Shown here one piece after another: positions 26,579 to 35,118 of a stretch of 64,000 nt of DNA; positions within the stretch are counted from its first letter, which is position 1; every line of letters starts with the position of its first letter. The notes below the pieces were generated by a model. The model saw only the letters and a list, made by a program, of their open reading frames with translations. It was not told where the DNA came from and made no database searches. The position numbers were made by a program, and so were the translations under genes. Source of the stretch: an uncultured Acidimicrobiaceae bacterium (GTDB lineage: Bacteria; Actinomycetota; Acidimicrobiia; Acidimicrobiales; UBA10347). The stretch spans positions 1 through 64,000 of the forward strand of contig CAJJAG010000006.1 of the NCBI GenBank assembly GCA_905182135.1, read 5' to 3'.

Positions 26579-27865
26579 TTACACGCTGTCGATAGCGGCG
26601 ATGAGCGCGTCGAGCCCGTCATCCATCTCAGCTTCGGTAATGTTCAGCATGGGAGTCAGCCGCAGCACGTTGCCGTACAGCCCGCCCTTGCCGATCAGAA
26701 GGCCACGGTCCTTGGCATGCTCGAGCAGCATCTTGGCAGCCTTGGGATCAGGTTCGATGCTACTTGGGTGCACCGTCTCGATGGCTTGCATCAGACCCTT
26801 GCCACGCAGTTCTGCAATCCAGTCGGTGCGCTCTGCAACCGGGGTCAACCGGTCTTTCATCTGCTGACCGCGCGCTTTGGCGTTGCCCTGTAAATCAGCT
26901 TCCTTGACATAACGCAAGGTCGCGAGACCCGCCGCGGTCGAGAGTGGATTCCCCCCGAATGTGGAGAACGACAAGTGGGGAAGAGTGTCCATAATTTCGG
27001 CTCGTCCAACAATGCCAGCCAGTGTGATGCCGTTACCGACACCCTTGGCAAACGTCAACATGTCGGGAATGATGCCGTGGGCTTGGTAGCCCCAAAAATG
27101 ATCGCCGGTACGACCCCACCCCGTCTGGACTTCGTCACTCACGAACAAAATGCCGTGTTGGTCGAGGACTTTGTGCATGGCACCGAAGAAGCCATCGGGT
27201 GGTGTCGCGAAGCCACCGACGCCTTGAATTGGCTCGGCGATCAGGCAAGCCACGTCGCCGGCGGTCATCATGTCGATGACCTGCACCAGGTCAGCAACAC
27301 AGGCCTGGGTGTAGGCCTCGTCATCAGCATCGTGATGAGGACTGCGCAGCTTGTAGGGGCCTTGCACAAAGTTCACTGACAGACCAGAAACAGCGGTGTT
27401 CGACCACGACCGGTGCGAGGTGATCGCCTGTGTCGTGAACGATCTCCCGTGATAGCTATTTCGCATAGCCAGCACTTCGTTTGATTTGCGATAGTGCGTG
27501 GCCAACAGAAGTGCAGTGTCGTTAGCTTCACTTCCGCTGGTAGTGAAGAAGACCTTGGCGTCGGGAATGCCCGATACAGCAGCGACCTCTTCGGCGAACT
27601 CGATCATTGGTTCGCTTAGGTAAAGCGTCGAAGTATGCATCACCTTGGCTGCCTGGGCTTGCACCGCAGCGACAACGTCGGGCTGGCTGTGTCCAACCAT
27701 GGTGGTCAGCACGCCACCGAACCAGTCCATGTACTTGTTGCCTTCAAGGTCAAAGACATAGCTGCCTTCGCCGCGATCGATCGAAATAGGGTCCTCATAC
27801 ATCGGCGTCGTGTACGAGGGAAGGACTGCTTTGTAACGTGCCGCGAGATCTGCGTTCGCGCCCAT
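26579..27865 (-). CDS. class III aminotransferase, probably beta-alanine:pyruvate (AGXT2-like)
   Basis: PLP enzyme of 428 residues. The PLP lysine is K274 in TFAKGVGNG; the cofactor aspartate lies in FVSDEVQTGWGRTG and the phosphate-binding region in TSGSEANDTA. The sequence resembles the alanine-glyoxylate aminotransferase 2 / beta-alanine-pyruvate group. In this operon the likely job is moving the amino group of beta-alanine to pyruvate, giving malonate semialdehyde for MmsA. Its ATG overlaps the stop of the upstream ureidopropionase gene in TGATG, so the two are translationally coupled. Confidence 0.9.
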   Translation of the reverse strand: MGANADLAARYKAVLPSYTTPMYEDPISIDRGEGSYVFDLEGNKYMDWFGGVLTTMVGHSQPDVVAAVQAQAAKVMHTSTLYLSEPMIEFAEEVAAVSGIPDAKVFFTTSGSEANDTALLLATHYRKSNEVLAMRNSYHGRSFTTQAITSHRSWSNTAVSGLSVNFVQGPYKLRSPHHDADDEAYTQACVADLVQVIDMMTAGDVACLIAEPIQGVGGFATPPDGFFGAMHKVLDQHGILFVSDEVQTGWGRTGDHFWGYQAHGIIPDMLTFAKGVGNGITLAGIVGRAEIMDTLPHLSFSTFGGNPLSTAAGLATLRYVKEADLQGNAKARGQQMKDRLTPVAERTDWIAELRGKGLMQAIETVHPSSIEPDPKAAKMLLEHAKDRGLLIGKGGLYGNVLRLTPMLNITEAEMDDGLDALIAAIDSV

Positions 27866-28704
27866 CAGCCGGCCGCAATCATGGTGTAGGTGTCGGGTCG
27901 ACGGTCACGGTAAAACGCCCATTGATTTCGCGTCTCCTCTATCAGGTCAAGGTCAAGGTCGCGCACGATAAGTTCTTCCTTCTCACCTGATGCTCGTTCG
28001 CCTACATACTGGCCCCGCGGGTTCACAAAGTACGAGGTGCCGTAGAAGTCGTTGTCGCCAAGCGGTTCGATTCCTACCCGGTTGATAGCACCGATGTAGT
28101 ACATGTTTGCGCATGCCGATGCAGGCTGTTCGATGTCCCAGAGATAGGACGACAGACCACGACTGGTAGCTGACGGGTTGAACACGATCTGAGCACCGGC
28201 TAGCCCGAGCTCGCGCCAGCCTTCGGGGAAGTGGCGGTCGTAACAGATGTACACCCCTACCTTGCCAACAGAGGTCTCGAAGATCGGATACCCAAGGTTT
28301 CCAGGACGGAAGTAAAACTTCTCCCAGAACCCTTTGACCTGCGGAATATGGGTCTTGCGATACTTTCCCAGATAGCTGCCATCGGCATCGATCACTGCGG
28401 CCGTGTTATACAGAATCCCTGGCTGTTCTTCTTCGTACATCGGCAGCACCAGCACCATGCCAAGTTCCGCCGCAAGCTCCTGAAATCGCTTGACTGTGGG
28501 GCCGTCAGGAATGGCCTCGGCGTAGCTGTAGAAGTCGGCGTCTTGCACCTGACAGAAGTACGGCCCGTAGAACAGTTCTTGAAAGCACATGACTTGTGCA
28601 CCCTGAGCGGCGGCATCACGCATGTATTTCTCGTGCAGATCAATCATGGACTCTTTATCGCCGGTCCATGCTGTCTGCACGAGAGCAGCCTTAACGATTG
28701 ACAT
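27865..28704 (-). CDS. beta-ureidopropionase (N-carbamoyl-beta-alanine amidohydrolase), nitrilase family
   Basis: Nitrilase-superfamily amidohydrolase of about 279 residues. The catalytic triad is visible: E43 in CFQELFYGPYF, K117 in KYRKTHIP and C154 in YICYDRHFPEGW. It would release CO2 and ammonia from N-carbamoyl-beta-alanine, the product of the dihydropyrimidinase, to give beta-alanine. ATG 28704 is chosen because the mature start MSIVKAALVQ matches the family. It is first in the operon; its stop overlaps the aminotransferase start. The divergent MocR gene is 114 bases away. Confidence 0.92.
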   Translation of the reverse strand: MSIVKAALVQTAWTGDKESMIDLHEKYMRDAAAQGAQVMCFQELFYGPYFCQVQDADFYSYAEAIPDGPTVKRFQELAAELGMVLVLPMYEEEQPGILYNTAAVIDADGSYLGKYRKTHIPQVKGFWEKFYFRPGNLGYPIFETSVGKVGVYICYDRHFPEGWRELGLAGAQIVFNPSATSRGLSSYLWDIEQPASACANMYYIGAINRVGIEPLGDNDFYGTSYFVNPRGQYVGERASGEKEELIVRDLDLDLIEETRNQWAFYRDRRPDTYTMIAAG

Positions 28705-28746
28705 TGCTCTCCCCAAGTGTCGTCAGCCTGACCTGCGTGTACCACA

Positions 28747-28763
28747 GGTCGTCTAGACCGACC
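28747..28763. promoter_or_regulatory. inverted repeat in the pyrimidine-operon / MocR divergent promoter
   Basis: GGTCG (28747-28751) and CGACC (28759-28763) flank TCTAGAC, giving a 17-bp inverted repeat. It lies 43-59 bases before the ureidopropionase start in the intergenic region shared with the MocR gene, a natural operator position. Confidence 0.45.
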
Positions 28764-28795
28764 ATAGAACTGTGTTCTGTAGCAAACAAGGGCTT

Positions 28796-28812
28796 CTTTG
28801 TTGTATACAAAG
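28796..28812. promoter_or_regulatory. palindrome just upstream of the MocR gene
   Basis: CTTTG (28796-28800) and CAAAG (28808-28812) flank a region whose core TTGTATACAA (28801-28810) is itself a perfect 10-bp palindrome. It ends six bases before the regulator ATG. Autoregulation by the adjacent MocR protein is the simplest reading. Confidence 0.5.
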
Positions 28813-28818
28813 TAATCC

Positions 28819-30186
28819 ATGGCAGGTTCACGATCCACAGACGCAGAGGGCGACCAGGGCGCCGCTCTAGGACTCATTGCGGACCATACGATTGACACAA
28901 GCGCGCAAGGTATTGCCCGAGCAATCAGCGGACTGATCACCGCCGGAACTATTCGGCCAGGTGACCAACTGCCAACGATACGCACCGTAGCGGCACGGCT
29001 GAGAGTGAGCTCAAGCACCGTCTCGGCAGCCTGGCGGTTGATGCAAAACCATGGTGTCATTTCCACCGACCGTCGCCGCGGCACCCTCGTACGCAGCGCC
29101 CGGGGCTCCATCGAAGGGCGGTATTGGCAAGTACCGGTCCCTCAGGGAACCCTCGACATTGACCTGAGCACTGGCACCCCCGACCAAACGCTGCTTCCTG
29201 ACATCGGTGCGGTACTGCACCGCATCCATGCCGATGTTGCGGTTGGCAGCTATCTCGACTCGCCAGTGCTTCCAGAACTAGACGCCGAGCTGCGGCGGCG
29301 CTGGCCGTTCGAGCCCGAGCACATCACCGTCGTCGACGGCGCACAAGACGCCTTAGATCGCCTGATCCGCTGCATCGTGCAGATCGGCGACAAGGTCATT
29401 GTTGAACAACCGACCTTCCCGCCATTGCTTGACATGCTCGAACTGGCAGGAGCAGAAGTCATCGGCGTAGAGCTCGACGACGAGGGGTTGGCCATCGACG
29501 CACTCCAACGAGCAGTCGCCTTCAAGCCGTCAGCGATCATTCTCCAACCACGGGCCCACAATCCGACGGGCATCAGCATGTCCCCTCAGAGGGCTCACAA
29601 GATCGCTACGACACTGGGTCCTGATACCTGGGTTGTCGAAGATGACCATTCAGGCGATGCTGCTGGTGTTGAGCTGGCCTGTATCTCTGCGTTACGACCG
29701 CAACGCAGCGTCCTCATTCACTCGTACTCAAAGTCACATGGCCCCGACCTGCGGATCGCCGCAATCGGCGGTGCTGCTGCTCCCTTGCGGACGCTTGAAC
29801 GCCGTCGAAGCCTGGGCCCGTCGTGGACCAGTCGCCTGACCCAAAAAATACTGCTCGAGATGCTCACCGACCCCGAGATCACTGCGCAGGTCCGGTTCGC
29901 AGCCAAGACTTATCAGCAACGGCGGCAAGACTTTGTCTCAGCGCTCGCGCGGCACGGAATTGAACTGCGAGTCGGCGCTGGGCTCAACATTGCCGTGCCG
30001 GTCCATGATGAACAACTTGCCGTTGTCTATCTCGCTGCCCACGGGATCGGTGCAGCACCTGGCCGGCCGTTCTTGGTGGAAGCCATCGAACAAGACTTCA
30101 TTCGTCTCAGTATCGGCAGCTTCCACGGCGACCCCGAGACCTTGGCCGCAACGGTTGCAGATGCCGCACGCGCTGGCATCGTCTGA
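28819..30186 (+). CDS. MocR/GabR-type transcriptional regulator (GntR domain plus aminotransferase domain)
   Basis: Regulator of 455 residues. The N-terminal winged helix (about residues 25-95) has the GntR pattern GDQLPTIRTVAARLRVSSST. The rest is a fold-type I aminotransferase-like domain with the PLP lysine K305 in SYSKSHG and a NPTG turn. MocR proteins bind PLP and an amine ligand and usually control neighbouring PLP-linked pathways. It is divergent from the pyrimidine/beta-alanine operon and separated by two inverted repeats, so it probably regulates that operon, perhaps in response to beta-alanine. The ligand is inferred. Confidence 0.9.
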   Translation: MAGSRSTDAEGDQGAALGLIADHTIDTSAQGIARAISGLITAGTIRPGDQLPTIRTVAARLRVSSSTVSAAWRLMQNHGVISTDRRRGTLVRSARGSIEGRYWQVPVPQGTLDIDLSTGTPDQTLLPDIGAVLHRIHADVAVGSYLDSPVLPELDAELRRRWPFEPEHITVVDGAQDALDRLIRCIVQIGDKVIVEQPTFPPLLDMLELAGAEVIGVELDDEGLAIDALQRAVAFKPSAIILQPRAHNPTGISMSPQRAHKIATTLGPDTWVVEDDHSGDAAGVELACISALRPQRSVLIHSYSKSHGPDLRIAAIGGAAAPLRTLERRRSLGPSWTSRLTQKILLEMLTDPEITAQVRFAAKTYQQRRQDFVSALARHGIELRVGAGLNIAVPVHDEQLAVVYLAAHGIGAAPGRPFLVEAIEQDFIRLSIGSFHGDPETLAATVADAARAGIV

Positions 30187-30228
30187 CGTGTCGAGATGGC
30201 GGGCAAAAATTGTGCGTAGGCTCCACAC

Positions 30229-30570
30229 GTGACCGACCAGATGGTCCCGGTATTCCGGGTCAAGGATGCTCCCAAGGCCACCGATTTCTACCAACGCATT
30301 GGGTTCGTCCTCGAGGACACACACCAGTTCGAGCCGCACTTGCCGATTTACGCGTTTCTACGTCGGGGTGATGTGCAGCTTCACCTGTCTGAGCACCGCG
30401 GTGATGCACCCAAGAAGTCGCTCGCCTATTTCTGGGTCGGCGACATCGACTCCATTGCCGACGCGCTTGGAACGACGGTCCAGCAAGCCCCATGGGCCCG
30501 TGAACTCGAGGTCATCGACCCCGATGGCAACATCATCCGCTGCGGTCAACCCAACTCCGGTACCAGCTGA
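30229..30570 (+). CDS. VOC family protein, bleomycin-resistance-like
   Basis: Small cytoplasmic protein of 113 residues with the beta-alpha-beta-beta-beta module pair. VPVFRVKDAPKATDFYQRIG starts the first half; LHLSEH and the late DPDGNIIRC turn fit bleomycin/antibiotic-binding VOC proteins such as those annotated glyoxalase superfamily. The usual metal ligands are not all present, which agrees with a binding rather than catalytic role. GTG 30229 is the first start; ATG 30241 would shorten it by four residues. It converges on the YbaK-type gene with 19 bases between stops. Confidence 0.8.
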   Translation: MTDQMVPVFRVKDAPKATDFYQRIGFVLEDTHQFEPHLPIYAFLRRGDVQLHLSEHRGDAPKKSLAYFWVGDIDSIADALGTTVQQAPWARELEVIDPDGNIIRCGQPNSGTS

Positions 30571-30589
30571 CCGCCTGCTCGTAATCCGT

Positions 30590-31084
30590 TCAGTCTGAAG
30601 GCATAACTTTGGCGAGGCCTTCAACAACTTCGGCTCGGGGATGCGCCGCCAACGTGGCCGGCGGCACCAGAAGCTTGCGGTCGCGGCTGCCTCCACCAAT
30701 GATCAAGTTGTCGCGTTCCATAACGCGGGAGTCGATCCACAGCTCCAGCGGCTGCGTCGTGCCGAACGGCGTGACGCCGCCAATCTGCATGCCGGTCATT
30801 TCAATCGTCTGCTCTGCCGAAGCGAAGGAACATTTGCGCGTACCCAGCCGCTTTCGTACGACCTTGTTCACATCGAGACGACTGTCTGCCAAAACAAGGC
30901 ACATCGCGAATATTGGTGGATCAGACTTGCCAACAACAACGATGGCGTTGGCCGAATCGTCCGTGGCGTAGCCGTAGGCCTCACAGAAAGCAGCCGTGTC
31001 GGCCAAGTCCGGATCGCACACCACAAGTTCATAGGCAGCACCCAAGCTGTCGAGCTGTTCCAAAACCAGATCACTCATAGGCAT
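30590..31084 (-). CDS. YbaK/EbsC-type aminoacyl-tRNA deacylase
   Basis: Single-domain protein of 164 residues of the YbaK/ProX/INS superfamily, which hydrolyses mischarged aminoacyl-tRNAs. Conserved features include the lysine-rich strand VNKVVRKRLGTRKCSFAS, GMQIGGVTPFG and the later NLIIGGGSRDRKL. The conserved lysine and GGVTPFG loop shape the active site. Substrate (Cys-tRNA-Pro, Ala-tRNA-Pro or other) cannot be chosen. It stands alone between a VOC gene and a CoA transferase gene. Confidence 0.85.
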   Translation of the reverse strand: MPMSDLVLEQLDSLGAAYELVVCDPDLADTAAFCEAYGYATDDSANAIVVVGKSDPPIFAMCLVLADSRLDVNKVVRKRLGTRKCSFASAEQTIEMTGMQIGGVTPFGTTQPLELWIDSRVMERDNLIIGGGSRDRKLLVPPATLAAHPRAEVVEGLAKVMPSD

Positions 31085-31140
31085 GCACTGTAGAACCGGT
31101 GACTGCAGGACTTCCTCATAACCGTCCGCTGGTCACCGCA

Positions 31141-32364
31141 CTAGTCGATCACATTGCTCGAGCGAAGAGCCACAAGCTCACCGATGTCGAAGAGCTCGCC
31201 CAGCACCTCATCAGTGTGTTGGTTGGACCGAGGCGCACCGTGTCGCACTTTGGTTGGCGTCCGAGAGAACTTCGCTGCCGGCCCGGTAATTTCAACAACA
31301 TTCCCGTCGACCATCGTGACCTGCTGCAACATCTCGCGGTCGCGCACATGTTCATCAGCGATCGCTGTTGCGTAGTCATTGACTGGCGCTGCGACCAATC
31401 CGGCGTCGGCCATTAAGGCCAGCACCTGCTCAGATGTGTGGGCGGCGCACCACTCGACCACAAGGCTGTCAACCACATCGCGGTTCTCAATCCGTTCAAG
31501 GTTTGTGGCGTAACCGGGGGCTAGAGCGAGTTCGTCGCGTTCTATCAGAACGCAAAGCTTCTGCCAGTGGGTGTCAAGGAGAAGCCCGAGGTACACATGT
31601 CGGCCGTCGGCGCACTCGTAGCTATTGGTCGGAGCACACACACCCATTTGATTAGCCCATCGTTCCCCTGCAAGACCCGATGCTGCCATGGCTGGGTACG
31701 CATTCGATTGGAACAGGATCGAGTCGACAAGGGCCACGTCGACGTGCTGGCCTTCCCCCGTTGTGTCGCGATGTCGCAGCGCTGCCAATGCGCCAAGTGC
31801 GGCATGCAAACCAGCAAGGTCATCAGCGAGAAACGTCGGCGCTTTGGTCGGAGGGCCATCCGGCTCTCCATTCAGCGACATCCATCCGCTGAAGGCGAGC
31901 GCTGCGGGGTCGTACCCCGGCGAACTGGAGCGAGGACCGAACTGCCCATATCCGCTTACCGACACATAGACGATGTCAGGCTTCACAGTCCGACAGTCGT
32001 CATAACCGACTCCCCAACCACTCAGGGTTCCCGGCTTAAAGTTTTCGACCACCATGTCGGCGGTTTCCACCAATCTGAGGAATGTCTGGGCACCCTCAGG
32101 CAGACGCAAATCAATACTGATCGATCGTTTGTTTCGGTTGACGGTCTCTTCGGCTGGCGAGCGTTGCGTGCCAGGAAAGAGCGGCGGCCAAAGATTACCG
32201 ACGTCTCCAGGTGCGGTCACTCGGACTACGTCTGCACCGAAATCAGCGAGCAGACAACCGGCCATCGGGCCCGCCCAGGCCGTTGTCAGATCGATCACTC
32301 GTATGCCGTCGAGGGGTCCGGTCAGATCACGCCGCGCGTCGCGGTAGAACTCAGTCTTGTCCAT
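31141..32364 (-). CDS. CaiB/BaiF family III CoA transferase
   Basis: CoA transferase of 407 residues. It opens with the family signature GIRVIDLTTAWAGPMAG and ADFGADVVRV. The catalytic aspartate is D181 or D182 in LADDLAGLHAA. It moves CoA between carboxylic acids, or racemises alpha-methyl acyl-CoAs, without a covalent CoA-thioester intermediate of the class I type. The nearby LLM oxidoreductase, 74 bases upstream on the same strand, may belong to the same unit. The acid substrate is unknown; no acyl-CoA pathway genes are adjacent. Confidence 0.9.
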   Translation of the reverse strand: MDKTEFYRDARRDLTGPLDGIRVIDLTTAWAGPMAGCLLADFGADVVRVTAPGDVGNLWPPLFPGTQRSPAEETVNRNKRSISIDLRLPEGAQTFLRLVETADMVVENFKPGTLSGWGVGYDDCRTVKPDIVYVSVSGYGQFGPRSSSPGYDPAALAFSGWMSLNGEPDGPPTKAPTFLADDLAGLHAALGALAALRHRDTTGEGQHVDVALVDSILFQSNAYPAMAASGLAGERWANQMGVCAPTNSYECADGRHVYLGLLLDTHWQKLCVLIERDELALAPGYATNLERIENRDVVDSLVVEWCAAHTSEQVLALMADAGLVAAPVNDYATAIADEHVRDREMLQQVTMVDGNVVEITGPAAKFSRTPTKVRHGAPRSNQHTDEVLGELFDIGELVALRSSNVID

Positions 32365-32438
32365 ACTGCGACCCTATTGCTATCGCTCGTGGATCGAAGA
32401 ACTGAGTCGCTAAACCTAGGCAGCGTATGAAGCCAGAT

Positions 32439-33290
32439 TCATGTGGCGAACTGATCGACCAGGTGTTGATGGCGATCGACGAAACGTTTGTGCGCGTCTG
32501 CCTCGTCCGGGGCACCGAACAGGACTCGGCTGACACCCAGATCGGCGTAGCTATCAATCGTCTCGGCGGATGGCGCGCTAAAACTGAAGATCGTGATCGG
32601 GATGTCGTCGGGATCACGCTCTGCAGCCACGACGGCATTTCGGAACCAGCCGATCCCCTGACCGACATCGCGAAACCCAATGTCGATCGGACACCATTCG
32701 TCCGCGTACTCAGCCGCATGGCGTAACCCGATACGCCCCTGGCAGCCCATAAGTATAGGAGGCCCGCCAGCCTGAGCCGGCTTCGGGTACAGCCAGGACG
32801 ACTCAAAGTTCACGAACGTACCCTCGAAGCCAGCCTCGTCGTTGCTCCAAAGCGCTCGCATGGCAGTGACTGTTTCTCGCATGGCGTTGTAGCGCTGTGC
32901 CCACGGAACGGTCGATACATTTTCGAGTTCTTCGCGGTTCCAGCCAACACCGATACCGAATTCGAACCGCCCGTTGGATTGCTCATCGAGGGTGGCCACT
33001 GACTTAGCCAGGTCCAGGATCTCGTGCTCGAGCAGCAGACAGACCCCCGTCGTAACTTTGAGAGTGCTTGTCGCCTGTGCAGCGGCCGCCAACGACACGA
33101 ACGGGTCGCGCATGTGCCAATAGAGACGCGGCAGCTCAATGCCGCTCGGGTGGGGCGTTTCTCTGCTCGTCGGGATATTGCTGTGCTCACCGACCCAAAG
33201 CGAGTCATACCCGCGTTGTTCGGCATCTACAGCCATCTCCGCTGTCGGAACGCCGTACGACGAGTTCGGAGAGGACAGGCCTATCTTCAT
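32439..33290 (-). CDS. LLM-class F420-dependent oxidoreductase
   Basis: Luciferase-like TIM barrel of 283 residues. Family segments are YDSLWVGEHSNIPTSR near the start, VATLDEQSNGRFEFGIGVGW in the middle and GGPPILMGCQG later. These patterns match the actinobacterial F420-dependent groups rather than classical luciferase. It could reduce or oxidise an alcohol, ketone or acyl-CoA-linked substrate using F420. ATG 33290 is chosen over an upstream in-frame start because MKIGLSSPNS is the normal family beginning. It lies upstream of the CoA transferase gene on the same strand. Confidence 0.88.
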   Translation of the reverse strand: MKIGLSSPNSSYGVPTAEMAVDAEQRGYDSLWVGEHSNIPTSRETPHPSGIELPRLYWHMRDPFVSLAAAAQATSTLKVTTGVCLLLEHEILDLAKSVATLDEQSNGRFEFGIGVGWNREELENVSTVPWAQRYNAMRETVTAMRALWSNDEAGFEGTFVNFESSWLYPKPAQAGGPPILMGCQGRIGLRHAAEYADEWCPIDIGFRDVGQGIGWFRNAVVAAERDPDDIPITIFSFSAPSAETIDSYADLGVSRVLFGAPDEADAHKRFVDRHQHLVDQFAT

Positions 33291-33333
33291 AGTGCTTCCC
33301 GGCTCTGAACAACGGTGAACATAGTGAACACTA

Positions 33334-34314
33334 TTACAGCGCTCGGCGCCGCGCCGCCAGCTTGACGACCCGCTCGTCATTCTTTCCCGTAACCGTAATC
33401 AGGTCACGGGCTTCGGCCGAACGAACGAAACTGCCAAAGTTGCGAAAGCCCAGATTCGCCTCATTGAACGACTTATCTGCCTTTAAGAGCGCATCCTTAA
33501 GACCGGTGTAGGGAAGGCTCTTGGCGTCGCCGACGACCTTGGTCAGCAACTGGTCGACCGCCTCAAGCGCACCGCTACCGGCGATAGACACGATGGGGTC
33601 GCCTGCGCCGTCGAGTGACACCAAGCCGCGTTCCACCAGCCCGCGAAGCAGACCGCCAAATCCGCGGAAGCCCAAGTCAGCCTCGTTAAACGTTGGGTCC
33701 TTCCGGAGAATGGCTCGCTTCAGAGCAGAACCGCGCACGGGGCCCGACGTCGATTCCTCAAGACCTGCCAGCGTTGTGATGACAATCGACAGGTCACCGG
33801 GTGTTGAGCGTTTACGTTCCTCTGAAGCTGGCTGGCTGGTGTCGACAAGATTGTCGTAGAAGAGAAACTCATCACATGCGGGTGGAAGCAGGTTCGACGT
33901 CGAACCCTTAACACCGACACCAATCACGTGGCGGTCGAATTCGCGAAGCTTGTGCACTAGCGGGCTCAGGTCGCTATCGCCCGTGCAGATAACAAAAGTC
34001 GAGATGTACTTCCGCTCGAGTGCCAATTCAACAGCGTCGATGGCCATCTTGATATCCGCAGCGTTCTTGCGGCTGCCACCCATTTTTTGTGGGATATCGG
34101 TGAGCTCAACCTGATGGCGCGTCAACATGCGTCGGTCCTTGTCGAAATAGGACCAATCTGCATACGCCTTGCGCACGATCACCCGGCCACGCTCAGCGAG
34201 CGCATCCGCGACATTGGCAAAGTCGAACGCCACTCCCAAATTCTCGCGGGCACCAATCGCCAAATTTTCATAGTCGAGATAGACGGCGATCCTCGGCTCG
34301 TGCTCTTGTTCCAT
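33334..34314 (-). CDS. NYN-domain protein with two OST-HTH (LOTUS) domains
   Basis: Protein of 326 residues. The N-terminal NYN domain (about residues 8-155) is a PIN-like nuclease fold with acidic residues in AVYLDYENLA and CTGDSDLSPLV. Two related C-terminal repeats follow (about 180-245 and 255-320), each with F-N-E-A-x-LGFR-x-FG, typical of OST-HTH/LOTUS RNA-binding domains. Known proteins of this layout are thought to process or bind RNA; the target here is unknown. ATG 34314 is preferred over GTG 34329. It is divergent from the Cys-rich gene, 66 bases away. Confidence 0.87.
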   Translation of the reverse strand: MEQEHEPRIAVYLDYENLAIGARENLGVAFDFANVADALAERGRVIVRKAYADWSYFDKDRRMLTRHQVELTDIPQKMGGSRKNAADIKMAIDAVELALERKYISTFVICTGDSDLSPLVHKLREFDRHVIGVGVKGSTSNLLPPACDEFLFYDNLVDTSQPASEERKRSTPGDLSIVITTLAGLEESTSGPVRGSALKRAILRKDPTFNEADLGFRGFGGLLRGLVERGLVSLDGAGDPIVSIAGSGALEAVDQLLTKVVGDAKSLPYTGLKDALLKADKSFNEANLGFRNFGSFVRSAEARDLITVTGKNDERVVKLAARRRAL

Positions 34315-34379
34315 ACTCGAGCCTGTCACGGATCATCAGGATCCGGTGGGCAATGCCTCGATGGGGCGATACTGATGGC

Positions 34380-35060
34380 GTGACCGATGGAACAAGCGCC
34401 CACTTCGAGACCTACGTCGACCCTATCGACGGCACCCGATGGAAGATCGACGTCGACTTCATCGACTCAAGCTGGACCTGTATCTGGAACAACGGGTGCG
34501 AAGGAATTCTAGAACAACCCTCGGCAGGCCTGAACCAGGGCTGTTGTTCGGTTGGCGCACAAATGATCGACGAGGACGAGGCGCTCCGTATCGCAGCACT
34601 CGGGTTAACTATCGGCGAGGAGATCTTTCAATACGCCGATGTGGCTCTCGAAGGTGGCGTGTTCAACGATGACACCCGCACCAACACCCGGGTAGTCGAC
34701 GGGGCGTGCATCTTCCACAACCGCGCTGGTTTTGCCGGGGGCGAAGGATGCGCTCTACATCTTGCCGCAATGCAAGACGACGAAAACCCGCTGGAATACA
34801 AGCCATCAATCTGCTGGCAAGCGCCACTTAAGGTTGACGAGAACTCAGATGGCAGCAAGACGTTGCGGCCGTGGAAGCGTCATGACTGGGACGGCGGACT
34901 CGAGTCCATGGCATGGTGCTGCACAAACAAAGGCGGTGCCGACGAGGCGCTTGCATCTGCGTTCGTTGGCGACGTCCCCGTCGCAGAATCACTTCATGCT
35001 GAGCTCCGGGGGCTTGTCGGCCCTGAGATCGCTGTCAAACTCCGCGATCGGCAGCGCTAA
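34380..35060 (+). CDS. cysteine-rich protein of unknown function
   Basis: Cytoplasmic protein of about 226 residues with nine cysteines grouped as TCIWNNGC, QGCC, GACIF, GEGCALH, SICW and AWCC. The arrangement suggests Fe-S or zinc binding and is reminiscent of YkgJ/UPF0153-type cluster-binding proteins, but I do not recognise it firmly. It has no signal peptide or membrane segment. The start is uncertain: GTG 34380 begins the better-looking sequence, while the frame is open from 34353. A long hairpin starts at its stop codon. Confidence 0.7.
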   Translation: MTDGTSAHFETYVDPIDGTRWKIDVDFIDSSWTCIWNNGCEGILEQPSAGLNQGCCSVGAQMIDEDEALRIAALGLTIGEEIFQYADVALEGGVFNDDTRTNTRVVDGACIFHNRAGFAGGEGCALHLAAMQDDENPLEYKPSICWQAPLKVDENSDGSKTLRPWKRHDWDGGLESMAWCCTNKGGADEALASAFVGDVPVAESLHAELRGLVGPEIAVKLRDRQR

Positions 35061-35099
35061 CCGCTTGAGACGCGTCGGTCGTACGCGTCTCAAGCGGTT
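35059..35099. terminator. 17-bp perfect hairpin at the stop of the Cys-rich gene
   Basis: The left arm 35059-35075 starts AACCGCTTGAGACGCG and pairs fully with the right arm 35083-35099; the loop is CGGTCGT. The stem overlaps the last two bases of the TAA stop. There is no T-run beyond TT, so it may act as a factor-dependent or U-tract-free terminator on either strand. Confidence 0.7.
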
Positions 35100-35118
35100 G
35101 GTGGTACTACCTTCGTAG

